Positions 1-11,527 of a DNA stretch of 64,000 nt are shown in pieces. The notes beneath the pieces are model-generated. The model was not told the origin of the DNA, did not search any database, and saw nothing but the letters and a program-made list of their open reading frames with translations. The first letter of the stretch is position 1. Every line of letters starts with the position of its first letter. The stretch is from positions 33,794,001-33,858,000 of the forward strand of contig JARDYH010000004.1 in the NCBI GenBank assembly GCA_029215795.1, given 5' to 3'. The DNA comes from Anniella stebbinsi (Eukaryota > Chordata > Lepidosauria > Squamata > Anniellidae). Both the position numbers and the translations under genes were made by a program.

Positions 1-791
1 AGTCTGTGTTCAGTTAAAATATTAGGCCCCGACTTGGCAGTCAGGCATGTAAAGCTGGAATTCTAGTTACATTTTTGTAGAATGGAAAGTGTCAGGCATA
101 TAGATGGTGCTATAGGATATAGACAGAAACAGTTATAATGCTGAAGATGGATTAAGGATCAATAAAAGTATTCATCACCTACAATGGACCAGTTCACACG
201 ACCATGGGTTATTCAATTTCAAACCCATGGTGAAGCTGTGGCATGTATAGCTACCATTTTGTATATCCAACCCCTGCTTGGGGTTGTTGTGTCATGAGCA
301 CCCACTGAGTGTGGGTTATATGAGGATTAAACAATGCTCACATGACCCTTGCATAACCCACACTCACTGAGTTCACATGATTTGACAGTCCCCAATTGGG
401 GGCTGGATAGGCAAAGGGACACCTGCAGACACCCATGATGAGCAGCACCGTGTCATGTGAACCCATATCAATAAGTGATTCTTCCACCTATCAAAATGCT
501 GATAAGCTATATACTTCTTTAATATATCTATCCATTGCCCACATATCGACAGATGTTTTCTTTGAGTTTAATTTCAGGTAGGAGAAAACCCCTAACCTTT
601 TTCACTCACAGACACATGATCGTAAAATGTAATACTTCATTCACCACTGTTGGAGAAAGAATTGTTTTGCTTTACTTATTGACTTGAGACATCTGAGAGG
701 AGTTGTTGGGAATACCTTTCTTAAAGTGGGATGTGTAAGATTGCTCTTGAAGGGATTGGCAATGATGAATGTTCAACTTCTTGCTGTGTAG
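1..791 (+). other. PTPRT: PTPRT intron, 3' part, with a small foldback repeat
   Basis: This is the downstream part of the intron preceding the first visible PTPRT exon; the upstream exons are outside the window. It ends in a pyrimidine-containing tract and TAG at 789-791. Positions about 185-465 hold local inverted repeats (for example ACCATGGGTT and AACCCATGGT near 202-231, and the paired GTGTGGGTTAT and ATAACCCACAC near 309-364). This suggests a degenerate foldback DNA transposon. I see no coding sequence. Confidence 0.6.
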
Positions 792-941
792 GAGCAATAT
801 GTCTTTGTTCATGATGCCATCCTGGAAGCATGCCTTTGTGGCAACACAGCCATCCCTGTTTGTGAATTCAGATCCATATATTACAACATCAGCAGACTGG
901 ATCCACAGACGAATTCCAGCCAAATAAAAGATGAATTCCAG
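792..941 (+). CDS. PTPRT: PTPRT exon: end of phosphatase D1 and D1-D2 linker
   Basis: The exon encodes 50 complete codons, starting [18 protein letters not shown] and ending SSQIKDEFQ. It begins after a TAG acceptor and ends before [16 protein letters not shown] is the last helix of the membrane-proximal PTP domain. [16 protein letters not shown] is the linker and first helix leading into D2, typical of R2B receptor phosphatases (PTPRM, PTPRK, PTPRT, PTPRU). The phase is 0 at both ends, so it joins directly to the ACC codon at 8174. PTPRT is preferred over its paralogues because of the AIPVCEF and YYNISRLDP wording and the C-terminus of the last exon; this rests on remembered family sequence. 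Confidence 0.92.
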
Positions 942-3229
942 GTAAAAAACAGTAACGGACCTCATATTTCATCACGCACAGCACCTCGTGTCTGTGTACA
1001 AATTACTCTCACAATAGGATATTAAGGATTCTCACAAATATGTCGTTTGTTCTCTCCTGTGTATTAAATACAAAAGAGAATGTGCATATATTCAGTATTC
1101 AGCTTTCCCCACTGCTCTGGGAATATGAAATCAGAAGGTGCAGTTAGCATACTGGGGACCATAGTGGAAATCAAAAGCAGGTTAGACTGAAGATTCAGCA
1201 GCTAGGGGAAGAAGGCCATTGCATCAGTATTTGTGTCAGTGTGTAGATGTGTATTTGTCTGTGTTTCATTGAAATGGGGATGAGATGCCAGGAAGACTTA
1301 GACCCTGACATGAACTTTGAGGGCTCTAAAAGAGGAGCTGAGCATTGAAAACTGTCAATTCCTTTCCCAGATAGGCTTAAAATCCAAGTTTATCCCTCTC
1401 TCATGTTCTCAGCTGAAAATTACAGCTTTCTACAACCAGAGGAAAATCTCCACGCTTTTCTCCTGGCTGCATGGATTTCTCAATGGTAGGGATGGTGAAC
1501 ATACAATATTGTTCGTTGAGGTTCTCTGAATTCTTCCTCGAAGTTTATTTTGCCTTATTGGATTCCTGAATGCCAGCATTATTTTTTTTTCAAATTGGGA
1601 AAAAAAATGTGCATTTTTCAACTGGGAAAAAATGTGCATTTTCCCTCATAGGCTAAGGCGTAAAAATGCTGATTTGTGGAAATTTGTGCAATTGTGCATT
1701 TTTTGGAAGTGCACATTTCTGTAAATGTACATTTTGAACGTGAATGCAAGTTCAGGAAATTGTGAAAAATTTCCAAGGAATTGCATTCCTGTTAAAAGGG
1801 AAGGGAAGAGGCCTTTCCCAGTGCAAACTTGATTTGAATAAAAAACCCATCATAAAATTGCACAGCCTGGTTAAAAGCTTTGATTTAAATAAAAATCATT
1901 ATAAAATTCCATAACATAGTTAAAAACAGATGATATTAGCCAACTACAAAGGGGGATGACCACTTAAAACTAAAAAGATGAAGATTAGAATATGTTATAG
2001 TTCTTGATGTGGCGATACTGCAGCTTCTTGGCTGCCAGGGCAAATTGGGCAGCCGAGTATGTAATAAATAAATAGTTATCGGCTAGAAATTCTATTACTA
2101 GATCTTAAGGTGTCCAATCTGAATATAACTGAATATTCCTTTTTGCATTTGGGGTTGCAAATGGGACATATTCACATTATTTGTGAACTGGAACAAAATT
2201 TTCATGCACCCTAGTCAAAGGTAGCCAAGGATCAGAGAGGCTTGTAAGCACCCCCCCCCCCCTTCCACAATTCCTGGCTGGCTTTGACAGCTGCACCTGG
2301 GGAAACTACTGGTGCAGGGGAAGCCCACTTCCTGATAGCATTTTCTTGCCCTAAGTTATGCTGTATAAATTCCAGAAACATTTGAGCTCTGGTACCTCTC
2401 TTTTCATAAAATAACACAGATCTTATTTCTTTGCTTTGTTTGCTATTCTGTTTGCTCATCAAGTCTTTGTTTGCAGATGTTTGCTCATCAAGTCTTCTCA
2501 TATTGCATTATTTCTGTTCATTTACAAGAGTGCTGAAAAATTACAATCCTATGAATCCGAGAAAAAGGTGATCAAAGGGTGCACATTTTCTGCTACAAAG
2601 TTTTTAGCACTGAAACAACATTTAGGTTCCATGGACATTTTCACTAATGTCTGCCTGGGGCTGTGAAACAAAATGTAACAACCTTTCTCACAGCAGTGAA
2701 CAGAATGTTCTGCTTCCAATCACCAAATTGTTTCTAAATTCTGTTGTGTTACTAAGTTCACCTTGCCTTATCTAAAATGGCCATTATCAAGGTAGAAGAT
2801 GGACATATTTTCATTGATTTGTTTAATCATTAACATTTTCTTTATAACAGAAGGACATATATATCATCTGAAATGTTGTTTTGCACAAAATTAAACCTAT
2901 AAAAGGTGCATGCCATTTTTTATTTTTTTGTATAGACTGTTGCAAGCAGTCATCAAGATCTGGATTTAGGAAAATGTAATGTACCACTACTACAGCTTTT
3001 TCATATACTATCGATGGTCTCTTCTAAGACCAAGCTGAATCTATCTAGCTTGGTCTTAAAAGAGAAGTGGGTTATAAAAGTTAGAAATACACAAGTTTGG
3101 AGAATTTAATTGTATTCCAAAATGTGTTCTGCTCTCCCAAAATTAAGGATTTATCTGCTATGGGCATGCATCATAAGCTGTGGATCTTGTAAGTCTGAAA
3201 GATACTTTGGACCACATTTTGACTTCCAA

Positions 3230-3452
3230 GCCAGTGTGGTATAGTGGGAGTTGGGAGATCTGGGTTCTAGTCCCCACTCAGCCATGAAGCTCACTGAGTG
3301 ACTTTGGACCAGTCACTGACTTTCAGTCCAAGCTATCTCACAGGGGTTTTGTTGTGAGGATAAAATGGAGAGGAGGAGGATTATGTTTGCCTCCTTGGGT
3401 TCCTTGAAGGAAAAAGCTGGGATATAAATGCAATAAATAAAGATAAATAAAT
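3230..3452 (+). mobile_element. tRNA-derived SINE, MIR/CORE-like, L2-type tail
   Basis: The sequence opens with a promoter A-box-like TGGTATAGTGGG and a B-box-like GGTTCTAGTCC, followed by the conserved GACTTTGGACCAGTCAC and GGTTTTGTTGTGAGGATAAAATGG segments. It ends GGGATATAAATGCAATAAATAAA. Two further copies in this window (22159 and 61889) share the same order of blocks. The layout resembles MIR-type CORE-SINEs that use L2 machinery; the family name is an inference. Confidence 0.8.
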
Positions 3453-3770
3453 AGTAGGTAGAAGGCCATGGCAGAATAAACATTGGCCTTCAGCACCAAT
3501 GTAGTGAGCAGAAGAAGGATGCTATTGACCACCTCCCTTTTGTATGTGAGACCTTTGGAGTGGACAGTGGTAGCCATTAAAGACCCCTCAGTGGCATAGC
3601 TGGCAGGACCATATAGGTTCACCAACTGGAGTAATACTGCAAATAATCAAACATTGATAAAATTTAGTGCCTGATCTTTGAGGAAATAGGTTGTAGGTCA
3701 AGATGGGTGAATCTGTCAGCTTTAGTTTCTCACACATTTGATTCCCATGAACATGAAGAGCTTTGTAAAT

Positions 3771-3827
3771 ATACCTAGCCTTGGGTTCCTTGGAGTAAAA
3801 CACGCAGGATATAAATGCAATAAATAA
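3771..3827 (+). mobile_element. 3' fragment of the same SINE/L2 tail
   Basis: CCTTGGGTTCCTTGGAGTAAA followed by GGATATAAATGCAATAAATAA matches the final about 55 bp of the SINE at 3230-3452. The tRNA-like head is missing, so this is a severely 5'-truncated copy. Confidence 0.65.
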
Positions 3828-6344
3828 TAATTCTGCTTCACATGTCCTGGTGTTTCTGACACAATGAGGGATGGGTGTTTACTTTTTCCCCTTAGCACAT
3901 TAAAGGCTTGCAGGCATCCAGGCTGTAAACCTAGCACAGACCAGGATGTCCCCAAGGTAGGCATCTAGCTATTTCAAGAATGGGCCTAGATTCATCCAAT
4001 TCTGGAAAGAGTTCTATCCCAGTTGTGGTTTCAGGCTAGATTTCAGTGGATGGAATTTGGCAGTAGCTTTGGGGCAAAAATTAGGCAGCAGATGCCCCAT
4101 GCTATACTTTTTCACCTCAATGCTACAATTCCACAGCCTTTTTCCTTTTCCTCTTTTAATGGTGACTGCCATTAACACAGTGGGGGAAAATACACAATTC
4201 CCCAAGGCTAGGAAAATTGCATATTTTCTCTCCCCACCCCCTACACACACATGCTGATGGGGGCCTTAAATGCCCTATTAGCAGGCCACCATTAGAGAGG
4301 AGGGGGGAAATACACGATTTCCCCAGCCTTGGGGAAATCACATTCCCCCTCAATTGGCATGGAGGGGAAGGCAAAGCACACAATTCCCCCAGCATGCCAT
4401 TACCTGTCTCATTATGGATTTGCCTGATTATTAGGATCTGCAGGAGAGGCCTTCACCCCTTTTTATAAATACTATGAGAACTGAAATCTAACGATTGCAC
4501 CCTCAGTTATTGAAAGCCCCCAAGCTTGAAGGCATCTTATCATACAATGCAGGATAATAGGAGTGGCAGAGGTGATCTTTGCCTCCCTGTCCTCCTTCCC
4601 TGCAGATTTCAGAACACTTTGGAAGGATAAGGAAAGAGGCTGGAAGAAGCTTAAGGTAACTAGCATTTTGACCTCTCCAGTCTTCTCCCCCTTCCACAGA
4701 ACAGCCCCTTTTCCCTCTCGGAGACGCTGCCGGTGTGGTTCTCTCCATGCTGGTTGTGAGGGGGCAGGGGGTGGGCTCTCCGATTCCCCTTCTGAGGTCA
4801 GATCACTGTTTCCGAACTTTGAAATATTTTATAAGCAATCCTTTGATCCCTCGGACACTCTCCCCAGGACCATAGGATTGTTGCCTTAATGTGTTTTTAG
4901 TACAATTTGATTAATGTTAGTCTATTAGCTATTATTAATGTTATGATTAATTTAGGAAACTTAAGTATGAATGTCGATACTTATTGATCATTTATATTTT
5001 ATATTTGAGAGCCATATTGGTGATTGAAATAGAGACCTTTTCAGCTTTGAGCAGTATTTAATACGTAGGTTTTGTGCAATATTGGAATGGATACGTGCAA
5101 TCGTGTGGCATAAATATTATATTTGATAAGATTTTTAAAAATATTAGAATGGATATTGCAACATTGTTTGATATAATCATTATTTTGGTGTCAAGTTTGA
5201 TTTCTCTATTTTTGTGCAATACTGATGGATTATATCTGTAATTGTCTGCTGGAATAGCCTGGTTTGACTAGCCCAGATCAGAAATGTGGAATTTACCCAT
5301 CACTAAGCTAGATCAAAACTATCTGGTGAACAGTTAGGGCTGCTGTACAGATCTGAACTTTGGCCTCCTTTTGCATATACATTTTGCAGTGGCCAAATTC
5401 ATTCTGAATTTCATTCTGTTTAGTCACAAATGCAATGTACACATTGTAAAAATGTCTGCAGTCCTTATAAAGCCATATAGTTTGCTGGAGATACTGATTT
5501 ATTGTTCCTCTGTGCATCTGAATGGTACCCAGAGGCCTCGGTTCAGGACGGGACCTCAGTTTGCTGAGCTGTATAAAAAGATTTAGATTCCAGTCCCTGT
5601 GTCTTAAAGAAACCCTATGCACATTAACTGAATGGCTGCAGGGATGGAGACAGGAGACCAGGGTGACATTAATAGGTACAGGTTTGCTTGTATTTATAGC
5701 TAACAGAACAATCTGGGGCTGTGGGTATGCTTGAGTGTTGGTTTATCAGGTTAGTGGAAAAGAGACACTGATGAATCACTAAGAGGCCAAATGCCTAGCC
5801 ATTCTGATGATGCAGCTTATCATGTGCATCCTGGCAAAGGAACATCATTACGGTGGATTTTAGGTTGCACTTTTTGCCGGATTGCTGCCTGATGGGACTC
5901 CATCAAAGGGATTTAGCATTGTGGGAAAGTATTGTGGCCTAAATGATTGCTTTTGGGGTGGGGGGGAGGGAACTTAAGCTAGCTATAGCATACACCAAAT
6001 TCCTGTTGAGACCACAGATTTAAAGTATCCCACATATTTTGACAGTTCAATGTATTTTTATTCAGATTCTGATTTTAATGTTTGGACTTGCCATGAATCT
6101 ATTTAAAAGAGCAAATTAGTATTATTCATTATAGTGTAGGTTTGATAAATTTCATGGTTGTATGGAGGAAAACAGTTAAGCTACTAATATTGATATGATT
6201 TCATAGAAGGATCATTATGATATGACAAGATTAAAAAAATGATTGAAGGTACTGAGCTCACCCAGTTTTTGATGGGATTGGTTAGCAATTATGCTTCCCA
6301 TTAGAAAGGCAATTAGTAGGTTAAAAAACAAAAGGCAAAGCAGG

Positions 6345-6735
6345 ATGAGTTTTTTGCCAGTCCCAGATGCACACAGACTATTAAGTTAACAAAAGGAGCC
6401 CAGACCCTTCTTTGGTGAAGAAAAGGTGAAACGATTTTACTCACAACATACTTGCATATAAAGTGCGTAGAGTTTCAAAAAGGGTTTATTTAGTCCATTT
6501 TTTGTACGTTGCATTATATGTGCTCCCAGCAATGGTGGAGGAGAGAGAGACGGGATGGGGTGGAAGGAAGGAAGGAAGGAAGGAAGGAAGGGGATGGGCA
6601 AAAGGAAGAAATCACAGGAAAACACATTGTAGGCTTTAGAGGTTCTGAGGCTAGCTGTGGTCAAAATTCCCATGAACTAACTGCAACACTGCCCTCTTCC
6701 AGTAATTTGCAGAAGAGGTTATAATAGTCCCTACA
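6345..6735 (-). repeat. Unclassified interspersed repeat, LTR-like (copy 1)
   Basis: This block aligns by eye with 50640-51035. Shared words include CCAGTCCCA, CCCTTCTTTGGTGAAGAAAA, GAAATCACAGGAAA and CCACATTGTAGGCT, then CAAAATTCCCATG, ACACTGCCCTCTTCCAGTAATT and GCAGA at the end. Read on the minus strand both copies begin TGTTRCAGTTAGTT, which resembles the TG start of an LTR, but I could not locate matching CA ends or target duplications. Both short open frames here are products of the repeat. Confidence 0.4.
6562..6591. repeat. GGAA microsatellite
   Basis: About seven consecutive GGAA units follow GGGGTGGAAGG, inside the LTR-like repeat. The copy at 50.6-51.0 kb lacks this expansion, so it arose locally. 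Confidence 0.9.
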
Positions 6736-6882
6736 GTTCTGAGCTGAAGCTGATACAATCTGGTGTGCATCAGCCCAAGAATACAGAGTTTCCTCCCTCC
6801 AAATATCATGTCAATATGACAGTATGAAGTGGAATATTCTAAAAACCACACCTTTAATTACTTTGCTTTAGTTCTTTATGTT

Positions 6883-7202
6883 TAGGGTGATCACAGGAAA
6901 AGGAGGACCAGGCTCCTGTATCTGTAAAAGTTGTGTTGAAAAGGGCATTTTAGCGGGTGTCATTTGCTTGCATGCAGCACCTGGTGAAATTCCCTCGTCG
7001 TCACAACAGTTCAGGCTGCAGGAACTATACTAGAGTGATGAGATACAAAAGAGGGCAGGACTCCTGCAGCTTTAACTGTTGTGATGAAGAGGGAATTTCA
7101 GCAGGTGCTGCATACGTACAAATGACACCTGCTGAAATTCTCTTTTCAATACAACTGTTAAAGTTACAGGAGCCCTGTCCTCCTTTCCATATGGTCACCC
7201 TA
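6883..7202. mobile_element. Short non-autonomous hAT-like element, TAGGGTGA...TCACCCTA
   Basis: The ends are TAGGGTGATCAC and ATGGTCACCCTA. The interior is a near-palindrome: AGGCTCCTGTATCTG and CCTCGTCGTCACAACAG on the left mirror CTGTTGTGATGAAGAGGG and AAGTTACAGGAGCCCTG on the right. The flanks read TTTATGTT and ATTATGTT, consistent with a slightly diverged 8-bp target duplication if one end base is shared. The same family occurs at 34176, 49030, 49357, 56329 and 60073. It is coding-free. Confidence 0.75.
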
Positions 7203-8173
7203 TTATGTTGGAAAAATGGCTGGTAGTATATGAAATATAATCAGAGCACAATATAACGATAAAGATTAAAATTTAAAGCTGAATCCAGAGAAGGCATGAT
7301 AATTGGTTGTCCCTGCAATCCAAAAAGAGCCATACTTAAATCACAGGCATCTCCCCACTGAGGGTTAATCAGATGCATAGGCTCAAAGAAGAAGGAGGGT
7401 GTGGCTGCATTCTTCTACAGCTGATAGGATAGTATAATGTTTGAATTTTTTCTGGAAGGACAAAGAAAGGAGGGTGAAGCCAGTTTTTTGCCTCTGTGCT
7501 GGCTTCCCTCCAGTTCATTTATTGGTTTTTGTTTCATGCATTCATGTGTTGCATGTACTAGGCTGCCTAGATATTGGGAAGCATGGTCTGCAGGCCATGG
7601 AGTTCCTGAGTGTGAGGGCAGTAAATGTGAATTTCATATGGATCTGTAAAGTGACTACTAATCAAACAATAGCAGAACAGCTTGGCTGAACTGCCATTTA
7701 TATATATGGGCCTAAGCCAGCCTTTATCTAGAATCTAGAATCACCACAGCTCAGGCAATATCAAGATGGCCTTTCACCATTATGTGTTATGAGCATTTGT
7801 CTTGCTCATATTTTTCAAGTTTCTTTGGCTCTCTGGATACCTTCTGCGGACAAGGCTACTCAACAGATACACATTCTTTCTATTTAAAACAACCAGTCTC
7901 AAAACATGGATTGTGTTTCACTCAAATCTCTAGTTTTAGGCACTCCTGCAAGCACTGGAGCAGAATTCTGAAGTAAGAATATCCTATTCCTCTCCCCACC
8001 CACCCCCACTTGTACCTGTCCAAGTTCTGGACTCATACTTTGAAAAGATTTGAAAGTTCAGTCTAACCATTGTTAAAGAGAAGGGACCAAGACAACACTT
8101 ACATTTCATGTGGGATATTACATCTTTGGGGAGTCAAATGCTAATCAACACCTGTTTCTGCCCTTGACTATAG

Positions 8174-8365
<192 letters not shown>

Positions 8366-8430
8366 TAGAACTCATTTCCCTCTCTATAGCCAAATTGAAA
8401 ATGGGTAGCCAACTATTGCCTATCTGTCAC

Positions 8431-9100
8431 ACTTGGAACATACGAAGCTGCCTTATACTAAGGTCTAATTTACACCTGCCAGTTATCCTGAGGTCAGCTC
8501 GAAGTCATCCCTGTACATCCAAATGACGCATAGGGGATCCCAGGGTCAACCAGGGATGACCTCTCAGTTGTCCCGGGATAACTGGGACTATGGATATCAT
8601 GATTTTTCCCACGGTCCCGGGACAATCCTGAGGATCACGGGCGGTGTGGCCGGTGCTCCCAGGTCCTCACTCCTCCCCATGAGTGGCGGGGCTCTTCATA
8701 TAGGCATGGAGCTGCACAGGGTGGGGCTCCATGCCCACTGGGGGGAGCAATTTCGTCATCCCTGGGATGGCTGCAGGTGCTTCTCGGTGCCAAGTTTTTG
8801 GGTTATTTTTTGTTATTTGTACTTACTTTTTGTGGAGGATCGGGGCCGTGCAATTGCGTAAGCAGCTCCTCCTTCAACACCCCCCCCCCCGCTGTGTCGG
8901 AACGCCCCTCTTGATTTCCAGGATGTTGCACTGGCATGAGCACCCTGGGGGACAATCCCAGAAGCAGGTAAGCCCAGGATCCTCCCCTCATCCCATCCCG
9001 GAAGGCCTCTTAGGTGTAGATGAGACCTAAGTCAGACCATTGATCCATTTAGCTCTGTATTGACAACACTGACTGGCAGCGGCTTTCAGGTAGGGATATT
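8431..9100 (-). mobile_element. tRNA-SINE (3' half), interrupted by a DNA element
   Basis: GAACATACGAAGCTGCCTTATACTA at 8437-8460 and AAGTCAGACCATTGATCC from 9029 are adjacent pieces of a common reptile tRNA-derived SINE read on the minus strand (ACTGACTGGCAGCGGCTTTC further along). They are separated by the element at 8463-9026. Removing the element and one CTAAG copy restores an uninterrupted SINE, giving a clear pre-insertion reference. Confidence 0.75.
8463..9026. mobile_element. Non-autonomous DNA transposon, 5-bp duplication CTAAG
   Basis: The left end GTCTAATTTACACC and right end GGTGTAGATGAGAC are inverted. They are flanked by CTAAG at 8458-8462 and 9027-9031. The interior includes GGATCCCAGGGTCAACCAGGG, a GTGGGGCTCCATGCC block and CAGGTAAGCCCAGGATCCTCC near the right end. 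Related copies lie at 46605-47066, 58815-59326 and 62754-63246. There is no transposase, so it depends on another element. The open frames crossing it are not conserved between copies. Confidence 0.8.
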
Positions 9101-9208
9101 GGAGTAATCTGTCCAAGTGAGGGATGGAACTATAATTGTTCAGTGGCATTTGATCCCAGTGGAAATATTTTGGTTGAGTCCTCCTTTCCACCCCAGACAG
9201 AGACCTAG

Positions 9209-9344
9209 GCAGGATCTACACTGCTGTTTTAAAGCACTTTATAACATAGTGACAACTGTTCTGGAGTGTGTCCTGGTCCCCAACAGTTGTCAGTACTGTT
9301 ATAAACCGCTTTAAAGTGCATTAAAACAGCAGTGTAGATCTGCC
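9209..9344. mobile_element. Short MITE, GCAGGATCTACACTG ends, duplication CCTAG
   Basis: The terminal inverted repeats are GCAGGATCTACACTG and CAGTGTAGATCTGCC. The 136-bp body is itself a hairpin (CTGTTTTAAAGCACTTTATAA pairs with TTATAAACCGCTTTAAAGTG). CCTAG is present at 9204-9208 and 9345-9349. It belongs with 63695-63823 and, more distantly, with 31557-31779 and the host element around the giant foldback at 51343-54377. Confidence 0.75.
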
Positions 9345-9604
9345 CCTAGTTCTCACTCAGGTGGCCTTGACTATACCACTTCAGGCTAGACTCATGTGCT
9401 TGAATGCTTCCCTATGAAGAACAGTCCCTAAACACAGAAATCAAGCCTCTCAGGAAGAATTTAAATCCTTCTCCCAAAAATGCTAGTTTTCTATGTGGAG
9501 GTAATTCTTTGTATGGAGGAACATCTAATCACCTAAGCTCCCTCTTACAGACTGAAGCCCAGGTTTACTAGCACAAGTGAGAACTAGGGCAGAAATTCTG
9601 TCTA

Positions 9605-9780
9605 CACTAGAGTTGTGCACTGACCACAAGAGTAGGCTCAAACCTCGACTTGGAGCTTGGACTGATTTGGAGGCAGTCCACTCGACTCGAGTCAAGCTTT
9701 GTGCCTCTCATTGACTATAATGGAAGATTTTTAAAAAATCAGTTATATCTTTGTTCCAGAGCCTGGCAGGCATAGTATGA
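9605..9780 (+). repeat. hAT-like end with TCGA-rich subterminal sequence (partial)
   Basis: CTAGAGTTGTGCACTGACC resembles the TAGGGRTGTGCACTGACC end of the larger elements at 19668, 51406 and 57485. It is followed by GACTCGAGTCAAGC-type words in the position where those carry GATCGG arrays. No matching right end was identified, so this is a tentative degenerate relative. Confidence 0.35.
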
Positions 9781-9789
9781 CTATTGATG

Positions 9790-9935
9790 ACTGGAAAGGC
9801 AAACTCAGTGGCAGAGCACATTCTTTGTTTGCAAAAAGGTTCTAGGTTCAATCTCTGGCATTTCCAGGTAGGACTGGGAAATGTTCCTGTCTGAAATCCT
9901 TGAGAGATACTGCCGGTAAGACGTTGGTGGATTTT
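9790..9935 (+). mobile_element. tRNA-derived SINE, + strand
   Basis: The A-box region is CTCAGTGGCAGAGCACA and the B box is GGTTCAATCTC. They are followed by TGGCATTTCCAGGTAGGA and CTTGAGAGATACTGCCGG, which mirror the 3' half seen on the minus strand at 8431-9100 and the full minus-strand copy at 55835. It is a retroposed tRNA-like promoter unit, not a functional tRNA gene: no cloverleaf with CCA-compatible ends is evident. Confidence 0.75.
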
Positions 9936-10345
9936 GTTCAGTCCACGTTTGGAAGTGAATTGACCTGATTTGCACCTCCCAATTGAATGTGCAGATCAGA
10001 ACATCACGCTTTTCTGAATGTTGCTATGCAATTTTTGGAAAATGCATATAAAAATACATATTCTAGGAGAAAATGCGTGTAAAACGTGTATGAATATTTG
10101 TACAGATTTCTTTAAAACAAAACCAAAAAACCTTCTGCAGATCAATCTGGAAATGAGATGTAATGCCTTGACTCAGCTTAAAGCAGTTCCCTATGGATAA
10201 TCGGTCCTAAGACCAAGGTGTAGGTGGGATATCAACCACAAAGTGATTGCAAAATGGCATACCACAATGTGTGTGAGAGAGTGTGTGCATGTGTGTGTGC
10301 GCATCAGTGTGTAGCAGTAGTGGCATTGATGGAGAACCCCACTGG

Positions 10346-10460
10346 TATGTATAAAATTAATCTGGGCTTGTCTCAGGATTCCCATGTGAATATTGTTATT
10401 CACCTCATTTGGACATTCACTATTAAATATGTATGTCCACAACATGCATCCCTGAGAAAA
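10346..10460 (+). repeat. Unknown repeat, copy in + orientation
   Basis: About 115 bp here is the reverse complement of 11528-11640. Shared words include AATATTGTTATTCA, TTTGGACATTCACTAT and AACATGCATCCCTGA. The two copies are about 1.1 kb apart in opposite orientation. Neither end shows an obvious terminal repeat or target duplication, so the family remains unassigned. Confidence 0.5.
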
Positions 10461-10508
10461 TGTATAGTTCTTATACATGATGTGAATTATCTTTTAACGG
10501 TGGGGTTG

Positions 10509-10526
10509 TTGTGTGTGTGTGTGTGA
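10509..10526. repeat. TG microsatellite
   Basis: A short alternating TG run, part of a wider TG-rich stretch that also includes 10267-10305. Confidence 0.8.
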
Positions 10527-11527
10527 GTGTTTGGATATGGTATTATTCCTTAAATCTAGAATTAATGGAGAAGAATGTTCTAGGTCTTGCAAACCAATTT
10601 CTTTCTTCCTTCTCTTCTCTATTGTTTAACGTATGCTCAGTTGAGGCTATCATTATCGTGAAAATCATTGCAATGCAATTGAGTGTTTGCCTCTCTTCTT
10701 CTCTGCCCCCCCTCCCCAAAACCTTAAGGTACTTTCTGATACAGTAAGTAGTCTTGTCAAAGTGATTCGGAGACACTGTGATAGTAGGTACATATCTGTT
10801 TTCTAACAGTTGAATGAGCAAAGGCCTTTACTGCTTCACTAAGCAGAAGCTGTTTTCCGCACAAACCGTCTGTGTCTAACTCGTGAGTTGTTCAGCTGCC
10901 AGCAATAAAAGTGCTGTATTTGTCACATTTACAAAGGTTGCACAGTGATCAATTCTACTTCAAAGCCGCAGTAACACTCATGTCTTACAATCCCCTTCTG
11001 ATCATCTATCTCTTGGCCTTGTTACAGACTTAGGTTTTCCTTTGCCTAAGGGCTAAGCCTCAGCAGTGGCCAGTGAAGTAGTGTGTAGGGAGGGAAGAGG
11101 CAAGATGGGGCCCAGCAACCAAGGGAGAAGGGTTGCAGCATCCTCACTTGGGTTTTATATTGAGGCTTGGAACTGGCTGCTGGGAGAGATCGCTTTTCCC
11201 TGCCAGGACCTGATGCAATCCATTCAAGCCCCCAATTTCTTTAAAACTACATGGAGACTTAGGGTGCATTTAATGCGCTTAGGGAAAATAATTCAGACTT
11301 TTAGCATTCTAGGAAAGGCTGGAGAAGAGGCGGGGTGTCAGCAGGACAGGCATGGTGTCATGTGAGTACCATGCTGCAAATCCGCACACCAGGCATGGCG
11401 AGAGTGCACTAAATCGTAGGTATGATGGAGGTCTTAGGTTGTTGTCCCAGATGCTGCCTTGCGTCCTCTGCTCAGCACATACGTTCATCCACATCTGCTG
11501 CCAATTATGTCATATTCCTGCTGCCAT

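Larger units (their letters stand above)
942..8173 (+). other. PTPRT: PTPRT intron, 7.2 kb
   Basis: The intron has GTAAAA at the donor and CTATAG at the acceptor. It contains a MIR-like SINE, a SINE tail fragment, an LTR-like repeat, a GGAA microsatellite and a 320-bp hAT-like element, each listed separately. Around 1580-1790 there is AT-rich sequence with repeated GTGCATTTT words, similar to 39690-39850 and 62090-62420. Around 4150-4400 short GGGGAAATACACNATTTCCCC-like palindromes recur. The remainder, including about 942-1580, 1800-3225, 4400-6340 and 7210-8170, shows nothing I can classify. Scattered short open frames have no recognisable domains. Confidence 0.75.

Noticed and set aside
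672..965. 97-codon minus-strand frame
   Set aside because: It is the opposite strand of the PTPRT exon at 792-941, which has matching splice sites and family identity on the + strand.
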